Source: an uncultured Gammaproteobacteria bacterium (GTDB lineage: Bacteria > Pseudomonadota > Gammaproteobacteria > Pseudomonadales > Pseudohongiellaceae). From it: a stretch of 35,257 bases of DNA. The position numbers and the translations under genes are program-made. Numbering within the stretch: the stretch's first letter is position 1; every line of letters starts with the position of its first letter. The notes below the pieces were generated by a model that ran no database searches, was not told where the DNA came from, and was given only the letters and a program-made list of their open reading frames with translations. Positions 26,628-35,257 of this stretch are shown piece after piece. Location: the NCBI GenBank assembly GCA_903837345.1, contig CAILUG010000028.1, forward strand, positions 1-35,257, written 5' to 3'.

Positions 26628-28226
26628 ATGCCAACCTTGAGTAAGACCATTGGCCATGTTCTTCGCTGGAATCCCGGCGTCACCGGATTCATCGTAACGG
26701 TTGCACTGGTCAATGCCGGGCTTTATCACCTGCCCCTTTACTCGTTTGCAGTGGCCAACCTCGACTACCTCTCGCAAGGCGGCGCCCTGATCCTGGCCAC
26801 GCTGTTCATGCTGGCAACCAGCATCACCATCCTGTTTTTTTCGCTGCTCTCGCTGGTTTCGCTGCGTCTGCTCAAGCTGCTTTGCATGGTTGCAGCCCTT
26901 GGCAATGCACTCGCCCTGTATTTTGTCGAAACCTATGGCGTGGTACTGGATAAAACCATGATGGGCAATGTATTCAACACCGACTTCGCTGAAGCCGGCA
27001 GTTTTTTTCATCCCAAATTGCTGGTGTATTTGCTGGCACTCGGGGCACTGCCCTGCTGGTTGCTGGCCAGAATCCAGATCCATAAAACCGGCGTCCGCCA
27101 GCGAGTGACCTTGCTGATGCTGGTTTTGCTGATCACGGCGGGCTGGATATATGCAAGCTCGCGCTCCTGGCTGTGGATAGACAAAAATGCCAGCAGACTG
27201 GGTGGGATGATCATGCCATGGTCCTATGTCATCAACGCCACCAGATATTGGTCCGATCATGCGTTGGCTTCGCGTGAACACAGCTTGCTGCCTGCAGCCA
27301 GCTTTGTAGCCAATCGCAAGACCATCGTAATACTGGTGATAGGGGAAGCCGCCCGCGCGCAGAACTTTTCACTGTACGGCTACCAGCGCCTCACCAATCC
27401 CTTGATGGCGGCAGCTGGCGCGGTGGCACTGCCGCATGCACACTCTTGCGCCACCTACACTACGGCATCGATGATTTGCATACTGTCCCCTGCTGACAGT
27501 GGCGGGCAGTTCTTCTCCTCCGCTGAGCCGCTGCCAAGTTATCTGCAGCGGCATGGCATCGATGTGATCTGGCGAACCCGCAATTGGGGCGAGCCCCCGC
27601 TCAAGGTGCAAACCTACCAACGCGGGGAAACACTGCGGCAAGAGTGCCAGGGCGACGGCTGCGACTACGATGAAGTGCTGCTGCAAGGCCTCGATCAGCG
27701 CATCCACGCGTCGACCAGCGAAAAAATCCTGGTTGTGCTGCATCTGCATGGCAGCCACGGACCTGATTACTTCCGTAACTACCCGGAAAAATTCGAAGTA
27801 TTCAAACCGGCGTGCCAGTCAGTCGAACTGGATCATTGCACCAGCGAAGAACTGGTGAATGCCTATGACAATACGATTGTGTACACCGACTATTTCCTGC
27901 AGCGGGCAATTGGCTTGCTGGAAGCTATTCCCGACACTGCCGCCATGCTGATGTACATCTCTGACCACGGCGAGTCCTTGGGTGAACATGGCCTCTATTT
28001 GCACGGGACTCCCTATGCCATTGCTCCCGATGTCCAGAAGGAGATTCCGTTCCTGGTCTGGATGTCGGATGCATTCAAACAGCAGAAGACCATTGCGGAG
28101 ACGCAACTGGCTCCGCAAAGCAGTCACTCGCAGGCCAATGTGTTTCACAGCCTTATGGGAGCCTTTGACATGCGCAGCGGCATTTACAACGCGCAGCTCG
28201 ATATCTTCAGTGACAATGCCAAATAG
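26628..28226 (+). CDS. eptA: Lipid A phosphoethanolamine transferase, EptA-like
   Basis: A 532-residue inner-membrane enzyme with five N-terminal membrane helices (about 18-40, 50-76, 80-100, 130-148, 160-177; DUF1705) and a periplasmic sulfatase-fold domain (about 230-520). Zinc and catalytic residues align with EptA/MCR: Glu240 in VIGEAARAQNFSLYGY, nucleophile Thr278 in SCATYTTASMICILS, and Asp446-His447 in YISDHGESLGEHG; His377 in GSHGP is also present. GEAAR replaces the common GETAR. It transfers phosphoethanolamine from phosphatidylethanolamine to lipid A phosphate, reducing surface charge and polymyxin binding. It begins immediately after the PAP2 stop. Chromosomal setting and no mobile element suggest an intrinsic gene. 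Confidence 0.9.
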   Translation: MPTLSKTIGHVLRWNPGVTGFIVTVALVNAGLYHLPLYSFAVANLDYLSQGGALILATLFMLATSITILFFSLLSLVSLRLLKLLCMVAALGNALALYFVETYGVVLDKTMMGNVFNTDFAEAGSFFHPKLLVYLLALGALPCWLLARIQIHKTGVRQRVTLLMLVLLITAGWIYASSRSWLWIDKNASRLGGMIMPWSYVINATRYWSDHALASREHSLLPAASFVANRKTIVILVIGEAARAQNFSLYGYQRLTNPLMAAAGAVALPHAHSCATYTTASMICILSPADSGGQFFSSAEPLPSYLQRHGIDVIWRTRNWGEPPLKVQTYQRGETLRQECQGDGCDYDEVLLQGLDQRIHASTSEKILVVLHLHGSHGPDYFRNYPEKFEVFKPACQSVELDHCTSEELVNAYDNTIVYTDYFLQRAIGLLEAIPDTAAMLMYISDHGESLGEHGLYLHGTPYAIAPDVQKEIPFLVWMSDAFKQQKTIAETQLAPQSSHSQANVFHSLMGAFDMRSGIYNAQLDIFSDNAK

Positions 28227-28531
28227 CAGGGACTGAACAGCAAATCGGAGAAATTCATGGCGCACCACCCTGTGAATCCGGCAAATTTATATTTTGCAAT
28301 GCACTTTTATTTATAAAGTACTTTAATCAATCACGAGCTGCCCTGATTCCTGAAATAATTTCATCGTGGCTGACCCAAAAGCAGTGCACGGCTGTTCGTC
28401 ACAAACAACACAGAAGTAACTGGTGGCAATACATAAAGGAATAATGAGCAGCCTTGAGCGCTCAAAGCAACCCAGCACGAACCGCGCAAATGAGCTTATA
28501 AGTAAAAACGGGACAACTACATGAAGAGGAA
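28227..28531. other. Intergenic region, no gene seen
   Basis: About 305 bp between eptA and tRNA-Asp, partly AT-rich (28280-28335). It includes a 12-bp palindrome TTGAGCGCTCAA (28454-28465). It should hold the ends of two converging transcripts, but I see no clear terminator with a T-tract. Confidence 0.4.
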
Positions 28532-28608
28532 TGGCGACCTGGACGGGACTTGAACCCGTGACCTCCGCCGTGACAGGGCGGCATTCTAACCAACTGAACT
28601 ACCAGGCC
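28532..28608 (-). tRNA. tRNA-Asp (anticodon GTC)
   Basis: Minus strand GGCCTGG acceptor, pairing with CCAGGTC through one G-T pair; the anticodon loop CTGTCAC gives GTC; D-arm TAGTTCAGTTGGTTAGAA; T-loop GGTTCAAGTCC; encoded CCA at 28534-28532. It follows tRNA-Val after 81 bp on the same strand. Confidence 0.97.
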
Positions 28609-28689
28609 ACTCCGAAAACAGATAGACAGGTTTCAAAATACATCTGTCAGTATTGCAGAGGGTACAACTTTTACTTGAACGACAACGCT

Positions 28690-28765
28690 TGGTGGGTGAA
28701 GAGGGGCTCGAACCCCCGACATTCGCCTTGTAAGGGCGACGCTCTACCAGCTGAGCTATTCACCC
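28690..28765 (-). tRNA. tRNA-Val (anticodon TAC)
   Basis: Minus strand GGGTGAA acceptor pairs with TTCACCC; the anticodon loop CTTACAA gives TAC; D-arm TAGCTCAGCTGGTAGAG; T-loop GGTTCGAGCC; encoded CCA at 28692-28690. First gene of the Val-Asp pair. Confidence 0.97.
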
Positions 28766-28782
28766 AAGCGCCGAGGCTGCGC

Positions 28783-28810
28783 ATTTTACCCACTACGCTA
28801 GGGGAGTCAA
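28783..28810 (-). promoter_or_regulatory. Promoter of tRNA-Val-Asp
   Basis: On the minus strand TTGACT (28810-28805), 16 bp, TAAAAT (28788-28783), then GCGCAGCC as a GC-rich discriminator, ending 17 bp before the mature tRNA-Val. A near-consensus stable-RNA promoter. Confidence 0.8.
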
Positions 28811-28860
28811 TAAAAGTTTCCGCCCGTAACCAATGCTGTTTTGCTTGCGAATACAGACGC

Positions 28861-31266
28861 TTACTTGGAGGTATGACGGTAAGTGCCGTCCCAGTCGGCA
28901 GGCAACTGCATGGTACGCAGGCTGGCGATGCGCTCCAGGTACAAGGTGTACAGATAAGTGTCAGCATCCTGCTGGTGCAGCTGCTCTAATGCCACGGATG
29001 CTACATCCCATTGTTGTTGCAGATAAAGCTGGTAGGCAGCGTGCCAGGCATCGACCAGCGCCCGCAATTGCGGACTGGCTTCCGACTCCTTGCACAGCGG
29101 CTGATAGATGCGGATCGGCTGATCCTTGCCCTTTACCTGCACCTTGTCGATCTGCCGGCACAGGAAACCGGAAAGTCCGTCATAGGTTTGTTCCCCAATC
29201 AGCAGTTTGACACCGTAATTCTTGGTGATGCCTTCCAGACGTGAACCCAGGTTCACGGCATCGCCTATAACCGTGTAGGCACGGCGGTAGGTTGATCCCA
29301 TGTCACCGACGTTCATCATGCCGGAATTGATACCCACGCCAATGTTCACTTCCGGCAAGCCCTGCGCCTTGAACACCGGCTTCAGTGCTTCCACTTTTTT
29401 CAACATGTCGAGCGCGGCATTGACGGCATGGTTGCGGTGCTGGGGGTCTGCCAGCGGTGCACCCCAGAACGCCATCACCATGTCGCCCACATATTTGTCG
29501 ATGGTGCCGCTGTTCTCGAAGATGATGCCGGTGATCGGCGTGAAGAAATCGTTCAGCATCGCCTTCAGCTCGGTAGCCTTCAGTTTTTCCGAGATGGTGG
29601 TGAAGTTGCGGATATCCGAGAACAGCACGCTGAGATCCCTGCTGTCGCCGCTGAAATTGTATTTGTCGGGGTCGTTCAGCATGGCGTCGATGTGGGCCGG
29701 CGGTACGTACTGGTCGAACATGCCTTTTATGACTTTGCGGTGCTGCCCCTCTTTCAGGAAGCCATAGGTCATGTTGGCGGCGGCTATCAGCACTATCAGC
29801 AGCAGGAATACCACCAGTGAGAAATCCAGGTTGTAGTGGTTCCACATGTAGAGGTTGAGCGCCACCAGACCAATGATGAAAGTCGAACTGGACAGCGCCA
29901 GCAAGGCCGGGCCGAGATGCGGGTACACCAGAGACAAACCGAAACCGATGATGACAATCGCAACTGCAACCGCCGCCCATTCCCAATCCGGCCTGGTAGG
30001 GAATGGACTGAGTTTGAACTTGTCCAGCACTGACATTACACCCGCGATGCCACCTTCCTGGATGTGGGTGTTTTCGTCGATGGTCACTTGTGGCGGCGAG
30101 TTGAGGATGGCGTTGAGCACGTTGGCATGCACTTCCACGCCCGGATAGACTGATTCTACCGGCGTGGCACGCAGGTCATAGAGTCCGGTGGCGTTGGTAC
30201 CGACCAGTACCAGACTGTTCTGCAACTGCTGGCGTTGTTTGGCAGTCAGATTGTCATGCAGGATGTCGGTGGCAGAGATATACGGGAAACTTTTCTGCCG
30301 ACCCAGATAGGGCACCTTGACCGCGCCATGCTCATCGGTCGGAATCAGCGTTTTTTCTATCCTGATGCCTGTGAATATGCGACTGCCCTGGCTGTCTTTC
30401 TCAAATGCCGGCTGGTAGTTGTCCTGCACGCTGTAGCGGCGAAACATATCAAGTGCCAGCGAGGGATAGATCTGGTCCTTGTATTTGACAATGAGCGAGT
30501 ACGACCGGATCACCCCGTCCACATCAGGAATCGTATCGAAGAAACCGGCACCGGCAGCAGCCTTTTGCAAAGTATCATTGTTGCCTGTGTAACCCCCCAT
30601 TTCCCTCAGATTGATGACATCCTTGTCCTGGTCGGCTATTTTGAACAGGGGTTTGGGCAATATGCCTTTGTGCACCTCATCTTTCGGCGTGCTGCCATCG
30701 TGCATTTCTTCTTTTGGACGGAATGAAAATCCCAGTACCACATCGGTAGCGCCGCCCATGGCTGCGCCGAAATCGGCGTCGGCATCCAACAGCTCGGGAT
30801 GATTCTCCAGTTCCGGCAACAGGGCTGCAGCCGCGCCACTCTTGTCGGCGCCCTGCTTGATGCGCTGACCGAGTTCCTTGATGGTATTGCGGTCAAATTC
30901 GGGAAAGAACACGTCGAAGCCGATCACAAGCGCGCCATCCGCAGAGAGCTTTCTCACCATGTCTGCTATCTTGAAACGTGACCAGGGCCACTGCCCTTCT
31001 GCTTCCAGGCTGCGCTCATCGTAGTTGACTATGACAATACTGGTATCGCTCATGTGCAGCGCGGATTGCGCCACACTGAAACGCAGGTCATAGACCACAT
31101 TCTCGAAGCGGTTCAGCAACGACTGCACAAAGGGCTGTTCGGTGGTGTGGATCCATAGCACGAACAGGGTGGTCAGGATGCCCAGATAGGTAGGCAGGCG
31201 CGAGCCCCGCAACATGGAGTTCCAGAACCGGTCCAGATGTTTCTTGAGCAAGGCAAGCAGCTGCAT
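28861..31266 (-). CDS. CHASE2-domain class III adenylate cyclase
   Basis: A membrane-bound cyclase of about 801 residues. Order: short N-terminal cytoplasmic part, membrane helix (about 28-41), periplasmic CHASE2 sensor (about 45-400), three membrane helices (about 430-500), then the class III catalytic domain (about 540-720). Metal ligands are Asp551 (LFSDIRNF) and Asp595 (DKYVGDMVMAFWG), the adenine-selecting lysine is Lys591, and GDAVNLGSRLEG carries the transition-state Asn672 and Arg676, so it should be active and make cAMP from ATP. A CHASE2 ligand is unknown. The frame extends 5 codons to a TTG at 31281; the ATG at 31266 was chosen. A TATAAT lies at 31301-31296. Confidence 0.9.
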   Translation of the reverse strand: MQLLALLKKHLDRFWNSMLRGSRLPTYLGILTTLFVLWIHTTEQPFVQSLLNRFENVVYDLRFSVAQSALHMSDTSIVIVNYDERSLEAEGQWPWSRFKIADMVRKLSADGALVIGFDVFFPEFDRNTIKELGQRIKQGADKSGAAAALLPELENHPELLDADADFGAAMGGATDVVLGFSFRPKEEMHDGSTPKDEVHKGILPKPLFKIADQDKDVINLREMGGYTGNNDTLQKAAAGAGFFDTIPDVDGVIRSYSLIVKYKDQIYPSLALDMFRRYSVQDNYQPAFEKDSQGSRIFTGIRIEKTLIPTDEHGAVKVPYLGRQKSFPYISATDILHDNLTAKQRQQLQNSLVLVGTNATGLYDLRATPVESVYPGVEVHANVLNAILNSPPQVTIDENTHIQEGGIAGVMSVLDKFKLSPFPTRPDWEWAAVAVAIVIIGFGLSLVYPHLGPALLALSSSTFIIGLVALNLYMWNHYNLDFSLVVFLLLIVLIAAANMTYGFLKEGQHRKVIKGMFDQYVPPAHIDAMLNDPDKYNFSGDSRDLSVLFSDIRNFTTISEKLKATELKAMLNDFFTPITGIIFENSGTIDKYVGDMVMAFWGAPLADPQHRNHAVNAALDMLKKVEALKPVFKAQGLPEVNIGVGINSGMMNVGDMGSTYRRAYTVIGDAVNLGSRLEGITKNYGVKLLIGEQTYDGLSGFLCRQIDKVQVKGKDQPIRIYQPLCKESEASPQLRALVDAWHAAYQLYLQQQWDVASVALEQLHQQDADTYLYTLYLERIASLRTMQLPADWDGTYRHTSK

Positions 31267-31295
31267 GCGGGGATCTTGCAACAGGGGATACCCGG

Positions 31296-31301
31296 ATTAT
31301 A
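31296..31301 (-). promoter_or_regulatory. -10 box of the cyclase gene
   Basis: Perfect TATAAT on the minus strand, 29 bp before the cyclase ATG. The -35 at 17 bp (TGCAGT) is poor, as would be expected if an activator is needed. Confidence 0.45.
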
Positions 31302-31396
31302 AGCCGGTAATCTATCGCACTGCACAGCGGAAATCCCTTGTGGAGCAGCGCCGCCAGTCTTTACCATGCCCGCTGTTTTGCCGGCCTGTAATAACC

Positions 31397-31753
31397 ATGG
31401 AAATCTACAAAGAATTCGGTTTTGAAGCTGCCCATCTGCTGCCCAACGTGCCCGCTGGCCACAAATGCGGCCGTTTGCATGGCCATTCGTTCAGGGTGGA
31501 AGTACATGTGGCAGGGCCACTGCACCCGGCCCTGGGCTGGGTGATGGACTATGCCGATATCAAGACTATCGTGAAGCCGGTGATTGCCCGGCTCGACCAT
31601 TACTATCTGAACGACATTCCAGGTCTCGACAATCCCACCAGTGAGGTGATTGCGCGCTGGCTGTGGCAGCAACTGAAACCGTTGCTGCCCGAGCTGTGCC
31701 GCATCGTTATCAAGGAAACCTGTACCAGCGGCTGTGTTTACGCCGGCAGTTGA
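31397..31753 (+). CDS. queD: 6-carboxy-5,6,7,8-tetrahydropterin synthase (QueD)
   Basis: QueD (118 residues; E. coli 121) converts 7,8-dihydroneopterin triphosphate to 6-carboxytetrahydropterin, the second step of queuosine synthesis. Zinc ligands His13 (FEAAHLL), His28 and His30 (GRLHGHSF) and the catalytic Cys24 (HKCGRL) are present, together with LDHYYLND and the glutamate in IKETCTSG. The frame is open 61 codons further upstream, but ATG 31397 matches the family. Its last 16 bp overlap the end of ung on the other strand. With queF it gives two of the pathway genes; queC and queE are not in this window. Confidence 0.96.
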   Translation: MEIYKEFGFEAAHLLPNVPAGHKCGRLHGHSFRVEVHVAGPLHPALGWVMDYADIKTIVKPVIARLDHYYLNDIPGLDNPTSEVIARWLWQQLKPLLPELCRIVIKETCTSGCVYAGS

Positions 31754-32448
31754 GGCAGTTGCCAGTCTATCGGCGCCTTGCCGTGTTGCAGCAACCAGGC
31801 ATTGGTGCGGGAGAAATGGCCGTTGCCGATAAAGCCGCGATGTGCCGACAGCGGCGATGGATGCGGTGATTCCAGCACCAGATGTCGGGCGCGGCTGATG
31901 TGCTGCCCCTTCTTTTGCGCATGACTGCCCCAGAGCAGGAATACCAGGCTCTCGCCCTGCTCATTCAGCACGCTGACAATCCTGTCGGTGAACTGCTCCC
32001 AGCCTTTGCCATGATGTGAGGCAGGCTTGGAGCGCTCCACTGTCAGCACGGCATTCAGCAACAACACTCCCTGTTCGGCCCAGTATTGCAGATGTCCATG
32101 TCTGGGCTGCACCAGGCCGAGATCGCGCTGCAGTTCCTTGTAGATATTGAGCAGTGAAGGCGGCGGATCGACACCTGGCAACACCGAAAAACACAGGCCA
32201 TGGGCCTGGCCGGGATTGTGGTAAGGATCCTGGCCGAGGATTACAACCTTCACCTTGGGCAGCGGGGTGGAATTGAGCGCATTGAAAATGAGAGGGCCGG
32301 GCGGAAAAATCTGCTTGCCGGCCTGCTTCTCGCGCAACAGGAATTCCCGCAATTGCTGCATGTAGGGCAGTTTGAATTCCTGCCCCACCACTGCCTGCCA
32401 CGAGGGTTCCAGCTGCACTGATCGCGATTGCTCCGGATTGCCCGTCAT
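31738..32448 (-). CDS. ung: Uracil-DNA glycosylase
   Basis: Ung (236 residues; E. coli 229) removes uracil from DNA in base-excision repair. Motif [13 protein letters not shown] has the catalytic Asp74, and [17 protein letters not shown] has the conserved histidine and DNA-intercalation loop. ATG 32448 starts 10 nt after the lysS stop; another in-frame ATG at 32466 overlaps the end of lysS, and neither has a strong ribosome site, so translation may be coupled to lysS. The 3' end overlaps queD by 16 bp tail to tail. Confidence 0.97.
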   Translation of the reverse strand: MTGNPEQSRSVQLEPSWQAVVGQEFKLPYMQQLREFLLREKQAGKQIFPPGPLIFNALNSTPLPKVKVVILGQDPYHNPGQAHGLCFSVLPGVDPPPSLLNIYKELQRDLGLVQPRHGHLQYWAEQGVLLLNAVLTVERSKPASHHGKGWEQFTDRIVSVLNEQGESLVFLLWGSHAQKKGQHISRARHLVLESPHPSPLSAHRGFIGNGHFSRTNAWLLQHGKAPIDWQLPQLPA

Positions 32449-32458
32449 GGCAGGGCTG

Positions 32459-33955
32459 TCAACCATGCTGCGGTCGCATGTGCGGAAACAGCAGCACATC
32501 GCGAATCGAAGGTGAATCGGTATAGAGCATCACCAGACGATCGATACCGATGCCCTCGCCGGCAGTTGGGGGCATGCCGTATTCCAGTGCTGCTATGTAA
32601 TCACTGTCGAAATGCATGGCTTCGTCATCGCCCGCATCTTTGGCAGCCACCTGCGCCATGAAGCGTTCGGCCTGGTCTTCGGCATCATTGAGCTCGGAAA
32701 AACCGTTGGCTATTTCACGGCCGCCGATGAACAACTCGAAGCGGTCGGAAATATCCGGGTTGTGGTCATTGCGGCGCGCCAGTGGCGACACTTCAGTCGG
32801 ATACTCGATCACAAACGTCGGCTGCAGCAATTCATGCTCGACTTTCAGTTCGAAAATTTCCATTTGCAGTTTGCCCTTGCCCCACTCTGCCTTGGGTTCG
32901 ATACCGAGACGTTTGGCCAGTGCACGCAGACTGTCGATATTGTCGAGTTCTTGCGCAGTAGTGCCGGGCACATGGGCCAGGATCGCGGCCGGAATGCTGA
33001 GCCGGCGGAACGGCTGGCCGAAATCCAGCTGCAAACCCTGATACGGGATCACTGTAGTCCCCAACACTTCCTGCGCCACGCCGCGCAACATCTGTTCGGT
33101 CATATCCATCAATTCACGGTAATCGGCATAGGCCTGGTAAAACTCCAGCATGGTGAATTCGGGATTGTGGCGGGTCGACAGGCCTTCGTTGCGGAAGTTG
33201 CGGTTGATTTCGTATACGCGTTCAAAGCCGCCCACTACCAGTCGTTTCAGATACAGCTCCGGCGCGATGCGCAGGTACATTTGCTGGTCGAGTGCGTTGT
33301 GGTGGGTGACAAAAGGTTTTGCCACGGCCCCGCCCGGAATCAATTGCATCATCGGGGTTTCCACTTCCATGAAATCACGCGCATTCATGAAGCGACGGAT
33401 ACTGTCGACAATTTTCGAACGCAGCACAAAGGTCTTGCGGGTTTCTTCGTTGACGATCAGATCAACATAACGCTGGCGATAGCGTACTTCGGTGTCGTGC
33501 AGTCCATGATATTTGTCAGGCAAGGGCCGCAGTGCCTTGGTAAGCAAACGCAGTTCCTTTGCCCATACCGACAATTCGCCCTTGCCGGTGCGGAACACAG
33601 TGCCACTCACCGCAATGATGTCGCCCAGATCGAGGCTCTTGTTGAGTGCATTCTGGGCTTCACTGTATTCCTTGTGATTGAGATACAGCTGGATCTGGCC
33701 GCTGCCATCCTGGATCACCATGAACGGCCCGCGCATGCGGATCAGGCGGCCGGCGACCCTGGCCGGATGCTGTGCTGCTTCCAGCGTTTCCTTGCTGTCG
33801 TCAGCAAAGCGCTGATGCAATTCTGCAGCCAGCGCGTCACGACGGAAATCATTCGGAAACGCTATTCCCTGCTCACGCAACGCCTGCAACTTTTCGCGGC
33901 GCTGGGCGATAAGCTTGTTTTCGTCGTGCTGACTATCGAGGTTTTGTTCACTCAT
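32459..33955 (-). CDS. lysS: Lysyl-tRNA synthetase (class II)
   Basis: Cytosolic class IIb synthetase of 498 residues (E. coli LysS 505). The N-terminal OB-fold anticodon domain (about 55-150, [20 protein letters not shown]) precedes the catalytic domain with motif 2 ([19 protein letters not shown]) and motif 3 ([20 protein letters not shown] followed by LLFP). It starts 23 bp after the prfB stop, the same prfB-lysS order as E. coli, and is followed closely by ung. A long open frame exists antisense to it and is a shadow. Confidence 0.98.
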   Translation of the reverse strand: MSEQNLDSQHDENKLIAQRREKLQALREQGIAFPNDFRRDALAAELHQRFADDSKETLEAAQHPARVAGRLIRMRGPFMVIQDGSGQIQLYLNHKEYSEAQNALNKSLDLGDIIAVSGTVFRTGKGELSVWAKELRLLTKALRPLPDKYHGLHDTEVRYRQRYVDLIVNEETRKTFVLRSKIVDSIRRFMNARDFMEVETPMMQLIPGGAVAKPFVTHHNALDQQMYLRIAPELYLKRLVVGGFERVYEINRNFRNEGLSTRHNPEFTMLEFYQAYADYRELMDMTEQMLRGVAQEVLGTTVIPYQGLQLDFGQPFRRLSIPAAILAHVPGTTAQELDNIDSLRALAKRLGIEPKAEWGKGKLQMEIFELKVEHELLQPTFVIEYPTEVSPLARRNDHNPDISDRFELFIGGREIANGFSELNDAEDQAERFMAQVAAKDAGDDEAMHFDSDYIAALEYGMPPTAGEGIGIDRLVMLYTDSPSIRDVLLFPHMRPQHG

Positions 33956-33978
33956 GGTTCGGCTTCTTCATTGGATTT

Positions 33979-35077
33979 TCAAAGTCCCATTTTCAGACTG
34001 GCTTGCATGAACTTGTCGAGATCACCGTCCAGCACCACACCGGTATTGGAAGTCTCGACGCCGGTGCGCAGATCCTTGATACGCGACTGGTCCAGCACAT
34101 AGGAGCGGATCTGGCTGCCCCAGCCGATGTCGGCCTTGGTATCCTCGATCTTCTGCAAACTTTCGCGCTTCTTCTGTGCTTCCAGTTCATACAGTTTGGC
34201 TTTCAGCTGTTTGATCGCACTGTCGCGGTTCTTGTGCTGTGAACGTTCGCTTTGGCACTGCACGACGATGCCGGTAGGTTCATGCGTCATGCGGATCGCG
34301 GAATCAGTCTTGTTGACGTGCTGGCCGCCGGCGCCGCTGGCGCGGTAGGTATCCACCCTTACCTTGCTCATGTCGAGATCGATCACAATGTCATCATCAA
34401 TCTCGGGGGATACAAATATTGATGCAAAGGAAGTGTGGCGACGATTGCCGGAATCAAACGGTGATTTGCGCACCAGCCTGTGCACGCCGGTTTCCGTACG
34501 CAGCCAGCCGTAAGCGTATTCGCCCTGCACGTGTATCGTTGCACTCTTGATACCGGCGACTTCACCTGATGAGGCTTCCATCAGTTCGGTCTTGAAACCA
34601 TGGCTGTCAGCCCACTTCAGATACATGCGCAGCAGCATTTCGGCCCAGTCCTGTGCCTCGGTGCCGCCGGAGCCGGCCTGTACATCGACGTAGGCGTTGT
34701 TGGCATCCATCGGGCCCGAGAACATGCGGCGGAATTCCAGTTGTTCCAGACTGGTCACGGCCTTGTCGAGATCAGCCAATGCCTCGGCCAGCAGCGCTTC
34801 ATCATTGTCGCTGTCGGCCAGCATGATCAGTTCGCTGCAATCGGCAAACTGGGTTTCCAGCTTGAGGATGGTTTTGACGACGCGTTCGAGGTCAGCACGC
34901 TCTTTGCCGAGTGCCTGGGCATGCTCGGGTTTGTCCCAGACGTTGGCTTCGGCCAGTTCGCCTTCTACTTCGGCCAGACGTTCCTGCTTTTGTTCGAAGT
35001 CAAAGATACCCCCGGAGCACGTTGAGGCGCTCGCAGCAGTCTTTGATGCGTTGCAGGTGGCCGTTGACTTCTAGCAT
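33979..35077 (-). CDS. prfB: Peptide chain release factor 2, with programmed +1 frameshift
   Basis: RF2 (365 residues, identical in length to E. coli) releases peptides at UGA and UAA stops. Translation starts at ATG 35077 (GGAG 7 nt upstream), reads 25 codons ending LRGYL, meets an in-frame TGA at 35002-35000, and shifts +1 to GAC (35001-34999) to complete the protein. The slip site CTT-TGA-C and the internal Shine-Dalgarno-like CGGGGG just upstream are both present. The SPF stop-recognition tripeptide is at 205-207 and GGQ at 250-252; residue 246 is Ala, the usual bacterial choice, rather than Thr as in E. coli K-12. Confidence 0.98.
34999..35015 (-). promoter_or_regulatory. prfB frameshift site
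   Basis: On the minus strand CCGGGGGTATCTTTGAC: SD-like GGGGG, then TAT-CTT-TGA-C. When RF2 is scarce the ribosome pauses at the TGA and slips from CTT to TTT, so RF2 makes more of itself. This is the established E. coli autoregulation. Confidence 0.95.
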
Positions 35078-35101
35078 GGGAATACTCCGGAAAAGGGCTG
35101 C

Positions 35102-35130
35102 ATTCTAGCTGAGTGCCGCTTCAACTGCAC
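35102..35130 (-). promoter_or_regulatory. Candidate prfB promoter
   Basis: TAGAAT (35107-35102) with GTGCAG (35130-35125) at 17 bp, 24 bp upstream of the prfB ATG. The -10 is good, the -35 weak. Confidence 0.4.
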
Positions 35131-35176
35131 CCTTGCCTTATTGTTTGGTAGCGTGCCTTGCTACGGTTCAGAGCAC

Positions 35177-35257
35177 AGCCTTGGGCCGATAAGGGTTTCT
35201 GAAACACGCCACGAGTACGTCCCTGTAGGCTCGCCTCCGGCCATCCATGGCCTCCGA
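35177..35257. repeat. Palindromic repeat element, copy C (cut by window end)
   Basis: Begins AGCCTTGGGC like copy B, then a different stretch CCGATAAGGG, then TTTCTGAAAC. The core TACGTCCCTGTAGG matches TACATCCATGTAG of copy A, and CCATCCATGGCCTCCGA matches the complement of CGGAGGCCATGG in copy B. The right arm lies beyond the window. Confidence 0.75.

Noticed and set aside
26628-28226. Acquired colistin-resistance (mcr) gene
   Set aside because: The active-site pattern is shared by all EptA enzymes, and there is no insertion sequence or plasmid gene nearby; it looks like a resident gene.
32612-34102. Open frame of 496 codons on the plus strand
   Set aside because: Almost wholly antisense to lysS, which has full synthetase motifs; the frame is a shadow of GC-rich codon use.

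Overview
The window is an ordinary stretch of a gammaproteobacterial chromosome, moderately GC-rich and densely packed with housekeeping genes. The evidence for this placement is the ppiB-glnS-cysS-lpxH block, a nadK / rhomboid / YeaC / DUF2797 / pepN operon, an AcnB-type aconitase with the same 865-residue length as the E. coli enzyme, lysS-prfB linkage with a classical RF2 frameshift, and EptA-type lipid A modification. The layout resembles Pseudomonas/Cellvibrio-like lineages, but the species cannot be named from the sequence.

Layout. 1-3,550: tRNA-Ser(GGA), then a leftward operon of an ABC-2 exporter (ATPase + permease), queF and a small nitroreductase. 3,750-5,460: a rightward trio of an anchored protein of unknown function, a small coiled-coil protein and an all-alpha dUTPase-type nucleotide hydrolase. 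5,510-5,850: two palindromic repeats of one family. 5,914-6,316: a leftward tRNA operon (Pro-Arg-His) with a recognisable stable-RNA promoter. 6,389-10,866: cysS and glnS (leftward, overlapping) divergent from ppiB and lpxH. 10,869-14,848: a PilZ c-di-GMP protein, a DUF1289 protein and acnB. 14,903-18,991: a soluble PAS-PAS chemoreceptor, a YebC-family factor and an MFS aromatic-acid-type transporter. 19,050-25,518: pepN, DUF2797, YeaC, a rhomboid protease, nadK and a PLP enzyme, all leftward and tightly spaced. 25,878-28,226: a PAP2 lipoprotein abutting an EptA-like phosphoethanolamine transferase. 28,532-28,765: tRNA-Val/tRNA-Asp with a good promoter. 28,861-31,266: a CHASE2 adenylate cyclase. 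31,397-35,077: queD, ung, lysS and prfB. The window ends inside a third palindromic repeat.

Themes. Two separate loci serve queuosine synthesis (queF and queD). Three aminoacyl-tRNA synthetases (Cys, Gln, Lys), six tRNAs, RF2 and a YebC factor serve translation. Signalling is represented by a c-di-GMP receptor, a cyclase and a chemoreceptor. Envelope functions are LpxH, the PAP2/EptA pair and a rhomboid.

I found no phage, CRISPR array, insertion sequence or defence island. The least ordinary signals are the family of palindromic repeats whose arms differ between copies yet match exactly within a copy, a chemoreceptor whose best ribosome-binding site points at an ACG codon, three tandem 13-bp repeats inside a tRNA transcript, and an inverted repeat wrapped around the -10 box of a tRNA promoter.
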